Assembly (NCBI GenBank): GCA_035390965.1
Contig: DAOPKE010000076.1
Coordinates: 1-13,161 of the forward strand
Source: GWF2-43-63 sp035390965
GTDB lineage: Bacteria; Bacteroidota; Bacteroidia; Bacteroidales; DTU049
DNA length: 13,161 nt
Direction of reading: 5' to 3'
The position numbers and the translations under genes were made by a program. Positions 1-5,982 of the stretch are shown here, one piece after another; position 1 is the first letter of the stretch, and each line of letters starts with the position of its first letter. The notes under the pieces are model-generated. The model made no database searches, had not been told where the DNA came from, and was given only the letters and a program-made list of their open reading frames with translations.

Positions 1-1
1 C

Positions 2-736
2 CTACTCCTTATTATCCGTAACTTTTCCGTCGGCGAACCAGAGAATGCGTGATGGATATTTTTCCATTACCAGCATGTCGTGGGTAGCCATGAGAATGGC
101 TTTACCCGTTTTTTTCAATTCGACCAATGTATTCAATACTTCCTCAGACGACTGTGGATCGAGGTTTCCGGTGGGTTCGTCCACCAGCAGCAATTCGGGA
201 TCGTTGAGCAAAGCGCGGGCAATAACCACCTTCTGTTGTTCGCCGCCCGACAGCTGATGCGGCATTTTATCTTTTTTGTTTTCAAGACCAACGCCTGCAA
301 GGACGCTGTCGATGCGGGAATCCATCGCTTCGCGGTCACGCCAGCCAGTGGCCTGCAGCACAAACAGCAGATTCTCTCTCACATTCCGGTCGGTCAGCAG
401 CTGAAAATCCTGAAAGACCATTCCCATTTTCCGCCTCAGCAAAGGGATTTCGCGCGTGCGGATTTTATTCAGATCGTATCCAAGCACAGTCCCGATGGTA
501 CCTTCGAAAGGCAGATCGGCATACAGCATTTTCATCACACTCGATTTGCCCGAGCCGGTACGGCCGAGAAAATAGACAAACTCTCCCGATCCGATGCTGA
601 ATGAAACATTGGAAAGAATAAGGTTGTCGCCATGACGTACCACGGCATTCTCAACAGAGACAAGATTTTTTACTTCCCTTACGGGTTTCTGCGGTGTTTC
701 AGGCATTCCGGCAATTTCGTCCATGACCATGTTCAT
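2..736 (-). CDS. ftsE: FtsE-like cell-division ABC transporter ATP-binding protein
   Basis: A complete 244-residue single-domain ABC ATPase. Visible motifs are Walker A GRTGSGKS (58-65), Q-loop FQDF (108-111), ABC signature LSGGEQQ (162-168), Walker B LLLVDEP (182-188) and the switch histidine in ATHD (H219). The HGDNLILSNVSFSIGSGEF opening and the RRKMGMVFQDFQLL stretch are typical of FtsE, which with the membrane protein FtsX controls septal peptidoglycan hydrolysis at the inner membrane. FtsX is not in the window. The ~28 residues before the ABC fold are longer than in E. coli FtsE. In-frame Met codons occur at residues 1, 3, 5 and 11, and the -7 promoter element lies only 6 nt before the first, so translation may begin at a later Met. 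A LolD/MacB-type ATPase is the main alternative. Confidence 0.85.
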   Translation of the reverse strand: MNMVMDEIAGMPETPQKPVREVKNLVSVENAVVRHGDNLILSNVSFSIGSGEFVYFLGRTGSGKSSVMKMLYADLPFEGTIGTVLGYDLNKIRTREIPLLRRKMGMVFQDFQLLTDRNVRENLLFVLQATGWRDREAMDSRIDSVLAGVGLENKKDKMPHQLSGGEQQKVVIARALLNDPELLLVDEPTGNLDPQSSEEVLNTLVELKKTGKAILMATHDMLVMEKYPSRILWFADGKVTDNKE

Positions 737-741
737 TTTTG

Positions 742-749
742 CAAATGTA
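742..749 (-). promoter_or_regulatory. -7 promoter element for ftsE
   Basis: Read on the minus strand this is TACATTTG, an exact match to the Bacteroidota -7 consensus TAnnTTTG. A degenerate TTTTC lies about 16-21 nt upstream in place of the -33 TTTG. Transcription would begin very close to the first ATG of ftsE (734-736), giving a leaderless or very short leader, or implying that a later Met is used. Confidence 0.5.
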
Positions 750-847
750 CTATTTTTTCATTGACGAAAATCCGGACAAGGCGCAACGCACAAGCCTAAA
801 GCTTGTTGGGCCGAAGGCGTCAAGAAAGCTGCGAAGCACCACCGGAT

Positions 848-888
848 ACTCCGGAGGAGTTAAATAATAATAGCGTTGGGCGAAGCCC
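848..888. repeat. REP-like hairpin pair
   Basis: Two short hairpins lie close together. The first is ACTCC (848-852), loop GGA, GGAGT (856-860), with the 8-bp palindrome CTCCGGAG at its centre. The second is GGGC (878-881), loop GAA, GCCC (885-888). They are joined by an AT-rich linker, TAAATAATAATAG. From memory, this hairpin-TTAAAT-hairpin layout resembles dispersed REP-type intergenic repeats in Bacteroidota genomes. Only one copy is in the window, so the repeat status is an inference. Confidence 0.4.
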
Positions 889-1235
889 CAGGGACAAGGT
901 GTGCGAAGCTCCTTTGAATTGGAAAGTTATTAAATCGATGTAAAAGCATGGTGCAAGGGCAAGACGAATCTCGTCGCTCCGCTCCTCAAACAGACATCCG
1001 GATGGTTCTTCTCCGCTGCGCTTCGAAAAGAATATTTCCGCTGACCGCATATTTTCTGATCCGAAAACCATATATGGCGACACCGTGCGTTGAGAGTGAA
1101 TTTTCTCATCCTGGTATCGTCACCTGATGCGACATCTGGTATTTGGGAAAACTTTGGAAAACGGCACCGGGCGTGCGTTTGCATAAATGTTTGTGAAGGC
1201 GCGCGCGGCGCGCACAGCTCCGAAAGCCAACCTGC

Positions 1236-1263
1236 AAAAAAGCCACTCTGGTGAGCGGCTTTT
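1236..1263 (-). terminator. Rho-independent-type terminator after the immunity gene
   Basis: The stem is AAAAGCC (1238-1244) with GGCTTTT (1257-1263), continued inside by CTC (1246-1248) with GAG (1253-1255) around one A/C mismatch, and closed by a TGGT loop. On the minus strand it ends in a run of six T (complement of 1236-1241), the expected U-tract for transcripts leaving the gene that stops at 1329. The plus-strand T run is four bases, so weak bidirectional action is possible. Confidence 0.6.
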
Positions 1264-1328
1264 GAAATATCTCGAAGAGATTTTAAGGATTTGTTTTGGA
1301 TGGTGCAGTATTGCATAAACACTAACAA

Positions 1329-1913
1329 TTAGTCTATTATATCTTCATATATAAAAGATGATTCATCGATTTTTTCCAAAGAATTTGTGTTTGAATAGTC
1401 TTTTTTGTTAACGATCAGTATTCCCCCAACCCCTCCATTACGAATATAGTTTGAACTAACTGCTTGCCCAATTCCATAAAAAACTCCACTCGTATCAATT
1501 CGAATGGACACTGGATTAATTTCTTTAAGCCTATTTATTGTCTCAATAAAACTTGTATCATTGATTAGCTGAAATGCGTTTTCGGTTTGTTCACCACTAC
1601 AACTATCGCATGTGGAATTTCTTAATAACTCTAAATCATTATAATCTAAAAAAAATGAAATGTATCCATCATTTGATTCCCAGCGACAATCAACAGTAAT
1701 CCCTTCGTTAAATTTAAGGATAACTTGTTGAATTTCATATTTATTCATCACCGTAATAAATGTTTGTTTTGATTCTAATAACAATTTCTTATTTTTAGAA
1801 TAACATTTTTTGAAATCATTAGACTTACTATTAGTGCTTTTCATTGTGGAAATAGGATTTGAACACAACTGCATTACTGCACACAATATAATACAAACAA
1901 TTGTTCTATTCAT
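1329..1913 (-). CDS. Exported hypothetical protein, putative immunity protein of the RHS toxin
   Basis: A 194-residue protein that I do not recognise by family. It starts with a hydrophobic export signal (MNRTIVCIILCAVMQLC, residues 1-17). Cys17 could be a lipidation site, but MQLC is a poor lipobox, so a plain Sec signal is equally possible. The mature part is polar, with a CxxC (C102, C105) and a glycine-rich stretch near 159-165. The ATG sits 2 nt after the stop of the upstream toxin gene, so translation is probably coupled. The gene is very AT-rich, like the toxin domain beside it. A small gene directly behind an RHS C-terminal toxin domain is, by established pattern, usually its immunity gene. 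That assignment rests on position, not on homology. The signal peptide suggests protection in the periplasm or at the envelope. Confidence 0.6.
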   Translation of the reverse strand: MNRTIVCIILCAVMQLCSNPISTMKSTNSKSNDFKKCYSKNKKLLLESKQTFITVMNKYEIQQVILKFNEGITVDCRWESNDGYISFFLDYNDLELLRNSTCDSCSGEQTENAFQLINDTSFIETINRLKEINPVSIRIDTSGVFYGIGQAVSSNYIRNGGVGGILIVNKKDYSNTNSLEKIDESSFIYEDIID

Positions 1914-1915
1914 AA

Positions 1916-3442
1916 TTATCTTGGTATTTGAATTATGCCGTAAGTTGAAGCATTAAATAAACCATAGCTAATACCCCATCGATATTTCCATTGACCATAA
2001 TCCCAGTAATGAATATCATATGAATCACTTAACGTAGAGATTAGATCCACTCTTATGAAGTGAGTTCCGAAAAAATTCCCAATTCTTTGTCCATTTTTAA
2101 ATGCATCTGAATTTACATATAAAACAATATCGCTTGAATTGAGTAATTTCGTTACCAACCCTCCTTTGTCAAGATTAAACCATGTTCCGGCATCAATACC
2201 ATGAATACTAACATCATATCCCATTTTATTCCAAAGCATCTTTGCTTTCCATAGATCACCACCACTCCACATAGGATCTTCTTCATCTCCTGGATCATAA
2301 TCATTGTCAAAATGAATTATGCCACAATTAAGTCCACTAGCAGCTGTCATCGTGCTCATTTGATCAATCACATTGTTAAAGTCTGCATTATTACTAAAAG
2401 TAGAAGAACCAATTGCCTCGTAAGTATCATCGGGAGTGGATCTCGTAGTATAACTGCCATTAAAATACACAAACTCCCCAGTTTTGTATAAATTAATCAT
2501 TGCTTTTGACATTCCTGCTGGATCTTTTTCCCAAACATATGATAAACAAGCAGCAGCCCAACAAAAATTTGTGCCATGGCCTTGATTAAAAGCCGTTGGA
2601 TTTTGCACCCTTGATCTTAAATCACTTAGAAATTTTTCAGGCGATACATTTTTGTAAAAATCACTTTGGGTCAAATCTTTTGATGCATTTTCAATAATTG
2701 AATTGGCGTCCGACTTAGTTGAGGTAGGGGGATCGCCTGGACCTAACCCCATAATATCTACATATAGAATGGGATTATTTGCAGCGAAAGCATATGGTGA
2801 TTGCCACGGATATTTTGCTGATAATGGGTCAATAGTAACAAATCTTCCTAATCTTGAGTCATAATCACGGAATTCAAAGGATATGAAATTCCCAGTCCCT
2901 TTCACCTCATTGTCGTTTTCTTTGCCATTGAATCCGAACCTATACGATGACGAGTTCCAGTTTCTTTCGGGCATGATCATGCCAAAGGGATAATAATCCT
3001 GTGAGCTGGTGATATCGGCCAGAAAATAATCCACAGTTCCGTCGTTTACATTACTGCTAAACGGCAGTTTGTGGTCGGATATTGTGGCCAGCACATTTCC
3101 CAGGTGGTTGGTGAGTTCGTATTGCTTATTGCCGGTGGTGAATGAGAACGATGAACCGCTCCAGGTGAGTTCGGTCATTTTCTTTCCGATGTTGTTCACA
3201 CCAAGACGGCTGCTGCCGTAGATGTCAAATTCGTCGAGATACACGTAATCGTTGGCATCGTCGGTCATGGTGTATGTGGCCATGATGTTGCCCTGCGCAT
3301 CGCGCGAGTAGAAGGTGTATTTCGCTCCCGTCGAAGCGTATTCTATTTTCATTGTGCGGTTGCCCATGGGGTCGTAGCGGAACTCCAGATCGTTTTTGAG
3401 GCTGGCTGTTGTAAAATCAATATAATTTATCTTTCCGTACAC
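1916..3442 (-). CDS. 5'-truncated RHS-repeat polymorphic toxin with a papain-like cysteine protease C-terminus
   Basis: A 508-codon frame, counted from a GTG. Residues 1-232 are the end of an RHS/YD-repeat shell, including YPFGM (151-155), YRFGFNGKENDNEVKG (167-182) and the RHS core boundary YDSRLGRFVTIDPL (194-207) through ANNPILYVDIMG. Residues 233-508 form a separate variable domain. NQGHGTNFCWAAA puts Cys294 at a helix start with Gln287 before it, GTHFIRV supplies His461, and YWDYG supplies Asp481. The Cys-His-Asp order and contexts fit a papain-like or C39-like protease, which is my inference. RHS proteins are normally 1000-3000 residues, so most of the shell and any secretion signal are missing. 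Shell-like sequence continues in frame upstream of the GTG to a TGA at 3467-3469, so the GTG is not a natural start. The toxin part is much more AT-rich than the shell. It may be a silent cassette or a pseudogene. Confidence 0.7.
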   Translation of the reverse strand: MYGKINYIDFTTASLKNDLEFRYDPMGNRTMKIEYASTGAKYTFYSRDAQGNIMATYTMTDDANDYVYLDEFDIYGSSRLGVNNIGKKMTELTWSGSSFSFTTGNKQYELTNHLGNVLATISDHKLPFSSNVNDGTVDYFLADITSSQDYYPFGMIMPERNWNSSSYRFGFNGKENDNEVKGTGNFISFEFRDYDSRLGRFVTIDPLSAKYPWQSPYAFAANNPILYVDIMGLGPGDPPTSTKSDANSIIENASKDLTQSDFYKNVSPEKFLSDLRSRVQNPTAFNQGHGTNFCWAAACLSYVWEKDPAGMSKAMINLYKTGEFVYFNGSYTTRSTPDDTYEAIGSSTFSNNADFNNVIDQMSTMTAASGLNCGIIHFDNDYDPGDEEDPMWSGGDLWKAKMLWNKMGYDVSIHGIDAGTWFNLDKGGLVTKLLNSSDIVLYVNSDAFKNGQRIGNFFGTHFIRVDLISTLSDSYDIHYWDYGQWKYRWGISYGLFNASTYGIIQIPR

Positions 3443-3466
3443 GGTCCAGGTTATGTTGTATTCACG

Positions 3467-3674
3467 TCACAAACGCAACTTTCTCAATATTCAAAATTAG
3501 AAAAATTTTCTTTAATGCGCTGCTAAGTTCCGTACGCTGCTTTGTACCGACTCTGCAAGGACACCAAGTGGATCTGGCAGGTCGGGAGTGCAGGGCGCAC
3601 TGGGAGCGGCGCAGGATTTTTTCGAAGAACGTGAATAAAACATATTTAGCCAGAATTTTATCTTGAACCAATTA
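3467..3674. other. Spacer between truncated rhs and the AbiE operon, with bulged hairpin
   Basis: No gene is seen. The strongest structure is a 9-bp GC-rich stem with one bulged T (CCGAC-T-CTGC at 3547-3556 against GCAGGTCGG at 3577-3585) and a possible inner CAC/GTG hairpin, followed at once by AGTGC (3587-3591) and GCACT (3597-3601). A minus-strand TAnnTTTG match (TAATTTTG, 3492-3499) points towards the truncated rhs frame, but no -33 partner is evident. The interval marks the breakpoint where the rest of the rhs gene was lost. Confidence 0.45.
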
Positions 3675-4703
3675 CTATTTTGGTTGTGGAAATTCCAGGC
3701 TGAATTTCCATTCCAGCGAATTGATCTTTTTTGTAAGATTTTTCAAATCCGAAATTATTTCATCAAAAGCCGGCGGATTTTCTTCATAAATCATTTGTTC
3801 AATCATGACATTGTAGTCTGCTTTCCATGCTTCCATCAACTCTGCGGGAGGTATCGGATTTATTGTCTGTGGCTGATGCAAATTGTAGTTCACTTCGCCT
3901 ACTCTTGTAAAATGGTATCGGTGATTTACAATGGTTTCATACAAAGCCCTGTCTGCAAGCGCTTTTTCAGCAAAACTTGTTTTGGATAATTTCACCACAT
4001 CGTACAAATGGCGACTGAGCCGGTTAACTCTTCTTTTTTCAGCTGGCCGGTGAAATTCTTCATGTAAAAGAAAAATTTTCTCAAGAAAAGTTCTTTCCGG
4101 ATTAACGGTTGGAATAATGGCAGGAGACTGTATAAAACCGGCGTCAGGGAATACTTCGTCAAGGTGTGGAATGATGCTTCGCATTGTGAAAGGTTCGCGT
4201 AAAGAACGACAACTGATCTCTATCTGAACAGCAGGCTGCAGGTAGCCGGGTGCTTCAATCACATTTGGATAATAAATGGAGATTTTACGATCCAGGTCGC
4301 TTTGCTTTTCCTTTACCAGTTCCAGCCGCACGTTGTCATACCCTTTGCTGGCAAACTCCCCGATTAATTCCGGATAAAAAACATTATCAACGTACAATCC
4401 TGTTTCTTTGCGGAGTTTGCCTCGTTCATTTTTACTGAGCTCTCCATCAAAGCCAAGAAAAGACCGATCCAGAACCAGATCAATATCTTCGGAAAACCGG
4501 TCAATAATTTTCCACCCCTTGCTAAGCGAGGTGCCGCCTTTAAACACGAGGTGTGCCGACACATCCATCCCGAAAACAACAGACAATGTTTGCACCACCC
4601 ACCAGTCCTTTTCCGCAGCAAACGCTGACAGACCGGTTTTTTCTGCTGTTTCAGCATAAGCCCTTCTCTTTGTTTCGTCAGGGACTGCTATCCAGGGATT
4701 CAT
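3675..4703 (-). CDS. AbiEii-family nucleotidyltransferase toxin
   Basis: A 342-residue protein, counted from the ATG at 4701-4703, of the AbiEii/AbiGii nucleotidyltransferase family, the toxin of type IV toxin-antitoxin and abortive-infection systems. The signature FKGGTSLSKGW followed by RFSEDIDLVL gives the NTase motif, with the glycines of GGTSL (56-60) and the metal-binding pair D73/D75. RTFLEKIFLLHEEF (204-217) and RHLYDVVKL (231-239) match the C-terminal conserved motifs, with candidate catalytic residues K209 and D235. In known systems this fold modifies tRNA or other nucleotide targets; the target here is unknown. An upstream ATG at 4748 would add 15 residues, but the ATG at 4703 is preferred because it overlaps the antitoxin stop as ATGA, giving translational coupling. 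Length and motifs look intact. Confidence 0.87.
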   Translation of the reverse strand: MNPWIAVPDETKRRAYAETAEKTGLSAFAAEKDWWVVQTLSVVFGMDVSAHLVFKGGTSLSKGWKIIDRFSEDIDLVLDRSFLGFDGELSKNERGKLRKETGLYVDNVFYPELIGEFASKGYDNVRLELVKEKQSDLDRKISIYYPNVIEAPGYLQPAVQIEISCRSLREPFTMRSIIPHLDEVFPDAGFIQSPAIIPTVNPERTFLEKIFLLHEEFHRPAEKRRVNRLSRHLYDVVKLSKTSFAEKALADRALYETIVNHRYHFTRVGEVNYNLHQPQTINPIPPAELMEAWKADYNVMIEQMIYEENPPAFDEIISDLKNLTKKINSLEWKFSLEFPQPK

Positions 4704-5308
4704 GATTTTGATTTTTTTATTGCCTTCCGCATTATTATCCGTATCCATTCAGGAGCCAACCTTATATCATGTTCAAGTCTATAGGGATCTTCTTTTTTCA
4801 AATGTTTCAGAACAACTTTTATTTCCGCTTCGGTGACATTATCCTTCCCGATGTCTTTAAGAGCCTGAATAACCACACTGCTGATTTTCCCAATTGCAGC
4901 CAGATTTCTGGGCGTTGTCTTTTTAAAAATAATTTTTCGCTTGCCAATGGAAATTCGTCTCGCTGCGCCGTCAGTAAGATAAACAACATTTATTGGGACC
5001 TGCGTGGAAAGGCCCAATGCATTCAATGCAGCAGCTCCAGTAATAATAATCCGGCTTTTGTCTCTGCGGCTGATGGCTTCAGCAATGACTTCAGTGCCTG
5101 GCGTTATCGTTCCGAGAATGCGATCGCTTTCCAGGCGCGCATAAATTCCACGCGCAACGCGCGAAATACTCCCCTGCCCGACCAAACGCTCCAATGCTTT
5201 GGCTACAGCTTTTGCACTACCGAAAGACAGAAAATCTTCGGTAAAAAAAAGCGTACCCCTCTTCGCCTTTTTAATTTTTGCAAGTATCATGTCATCAGCA
5301 CTTAACAT
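4700..5308 (-). CDS. AbiEi-like antitoxin (DUF6088 type)
   Basis: A 202-residue protein resembling DUF6088/AbiEi antitoxins. The N-terminal part (about 1-60), from RGTLFFTEDF through AKALERLVGQGSISRVARGIYA, is a winged helix-turn-helix with the beta-wing RVARGIYA. The rest, including IIITGAAALNALGLSTQVP and VVYLTDG, is the usual C-terminal antitoxin domain. AbiEi proteins neutralise AbiEii and repress their own operon by binding inverted repeats. That fits here, because a 9-bp inverted repeat lies at this gene's promoter. It is the first gene of a two-gene operon and overlaps the toxin by ATGA. The start at 5308 gives about a 20-nt leader from the predicted promoter; Met7 is an alternative start. 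Basic C-terminus (KAIKKSKS). Confidence 0.85.
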   Translation of the reverse strand: MLSADDMILAKIKKAKRGTLFFTEDFLSFGSAKAVAKALERLVGQGSISRVARGIYARLESDRILGTITPGTEVIAEAISRRDKSRIIITGAAALNALGLSTQVPINVVYLTDGAARRISIGKRKIIFKKTTPRNLAAIGKISSVVIQALKDIGKDNVTEAEIKVVLKHLKKEDPYRLEHDIRLAPEWIRIIMRKAIKKSKS

Positions 5309-5326
5309 GGCGTTTGATTAATAAAT

Positions 5327-5357
5327 ATGTCGCAAATATAGTAAATAATTGCGACAT
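5327..5357 (-). promoter_or_regulatory. AbiE operon promoter with 9-bp inverted-repeat operator
   Basis: ATGTCGCAA (5327-5335) and TTGCGACAT (5349-5357) form a perfect 9-bp inverted repeat with a 13-nt spacer. Read on the minus strand, 5333-5340 is TATATTTG, a match to the -7 consensus TAnnTTTG, so the -7 element overlaps the proximal half-site and the distal half-site lies just upstream. A protein bound here would block the promoter. No clear -33 TTTG was found at the right distance. Confidence 0.6.
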
Positions 5358-5478
5358 TATTACCGCAGTACAAAGTTGAAAGATTTCATTTTAATAATTC
5401 AGATTTTTCGCATGAACTGAATTCAAATACAACATATGAATCTCACTCTACTTTACAGCAATCTGAATTTTTCGAGAG

Positions 5479-5523
5479 ACGCACACCTTGAGTAAAGATA
5501 GAATATTTTCTCAAAGTGTGCGT
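5479..5523. repeat. Long stem-loop, 13 of 14 bp paired
   Basis: ACGCACACCTTGAG (5479-5492) faces CTCAAAGTGTGCGT (5510-5523) with a single C/A mismatch and a 17-nt AT-rich loop. It is too long for a typical terminator and lacks an adjacent U-tract. It could be an RNA structure, a protein-binding site, or a mobile-element end. Confidence 0.55.
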
Positions 5524-5554
5524 AATGTTAAAAATGGGTCGCATTTATCCGAAA

Positions 5555-5584
5555 TGGTTTCATGCCCTCAGAAACATGAAACCA
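5555..5584. repeat. Perfect 10-bp inverted repeat
   Basis: TGGTTTCATG (5555-5564) and CATGAAACCA (5575-5584) pair perfectly around a 10-nt spacer. It lies 31 nt after the stem-loop at 5479-5523, and together they may form part of one structured element. Confidence 0.55.
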
Positions 5585-5719
5585 CGTCGGAAGGGGGTTT
5601 GAGTAGTGTGGGTGCGGAATATAGCGTCCCAAAAATGAAATATTTTTATTGAAATTTGCTCTGAGCGCGCGTTTAGATAATACTATGCAAAACCGCGCGC
5701 TGCACCCATCCTCCCTGAC

Positions 5720-5760
5720 GATATGCCATCGTCCGCACGAAGAAAGGATATGGCATCGTC
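5720..5760. repeat. 14-base direct repeat pair with internal dyad
   Basis: GATATGCCATCGTC (5720-5733) and GATATGGCATCGTC (5747-5760) differ at one base and are separated by 13 nt. The single difference also makes ATGCCAT/ATGGCAT an inverted pair, so the segment can be read as direct or inverted repeats. Confidence 0.45.
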
Positions 5761-5914
5761 GGCAGGGAATTCTCAAAGCCGCTCCCAAAGCCAGAAGCCG
5801 AAACTTACCGACCCTGCCAGGACTGGGGCGCAGGCTACAAGCCGCATGCATAGTCCACAGCTCCGTGTCAGAGCACCGACGCTTCGGTCGGCACCTACTG
5901 CTGAAAGCTGAGTC

Positions 5915-5982
5915 GTAACGATTGTAACGATTCCCGCTTCCAGCGTGATAAATTCCACGCGTAACGCGTAACGTCTGTAACG
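5915..5982. repeat. Five GTAACG hexamers
   Basis: GTAACG occurs at 5915, 5924, 5961, 5968 and 5977, ending directly at the last base before the birA stop codon (5983-5985 on the minus strand). Spacing is irregular (9, 37, 7, 9), so this is not a simple tandem array. Function unknown. Confidence 0.4.

Larger units (their letters stand above)
737..1328. other. Gene-free interval with several hairpins
   Basis: I see no convincing gene here. The two open frames on the minus strand (820-1083, 930-1328) overlap each other, show no family motif and have compositions expected of non-coding DNA. The stretch contains a 6-bp hairpin (arms 790-795 and 801-806), the hairpin pair at 848-888, a GC-alternating block around 1198-1213, the terminator-like stem-loop at 1236-1263, and a weak ATCTC/GAGAT hairpin at 1269-1281. 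It separates ftsE from the toxin/immunity genes and looks like accessory-region spacer. Confidence 0.6.
5359..5982. other. Gene-free, structure-rich interval between AbiE and birA
   Basis: No credible gene. The longest frame (5528-5986, minus) is rich in Arg, Cys and His, has no family motif, and shares its start region with the end of birA. The interval contains two strong hairpins (5479-5523, 5555-5584), a pair of 14-base near-identical direct repeats (5720-5733, 5747-5760), a small hairpin CCGAC-GCTTCG-GTCGG (5876-5891), five GTAACG hexamers (5915-5982), and a 21-base near-copy of part of the antitoxin gene (5948-5968). No terminator with a U-tract was found for birA. Confidence 0.55.

Noticed and set aside
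80..604. Plus-strand frame of 174 codons
   Set aside because: It lies antisense to ftsE, which has every ABC motif. No family features; a shadow frame.
820..1328. Two minus-strand frames (820-1083, 930-1328)
   Set aside because: They overlap each other in different frames, cover the hairpins and the terminator, and show no motif.
3547..3601. Integron attC site
   Set aside because: The extrahelical base is suggestive, but no GTTRRRY/RYYYAAC core pair and no integrase gene were found.
3462..3671. Minus-strand frame of 69 codons between AbiEii and rhs
   Set aside because: It covers the bulged hairpin, has no recognisable motif and no clear promoter; its composition is that of non-coding DNA.
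3675..4748. AbiEii start at 4748
   Set aside because: It would overlap the antitoxin by 49 bases. The ATG at 4701-4703 gives the usual ATGA coupling and all motifs lie after it.
5359..5982. CRISPR array or tRNA gene
   Set aside because: Repeats are short and irregularly spaced, with no uniform spacers, and no cloverleaf with an acceptor/T-arm pattern was found.
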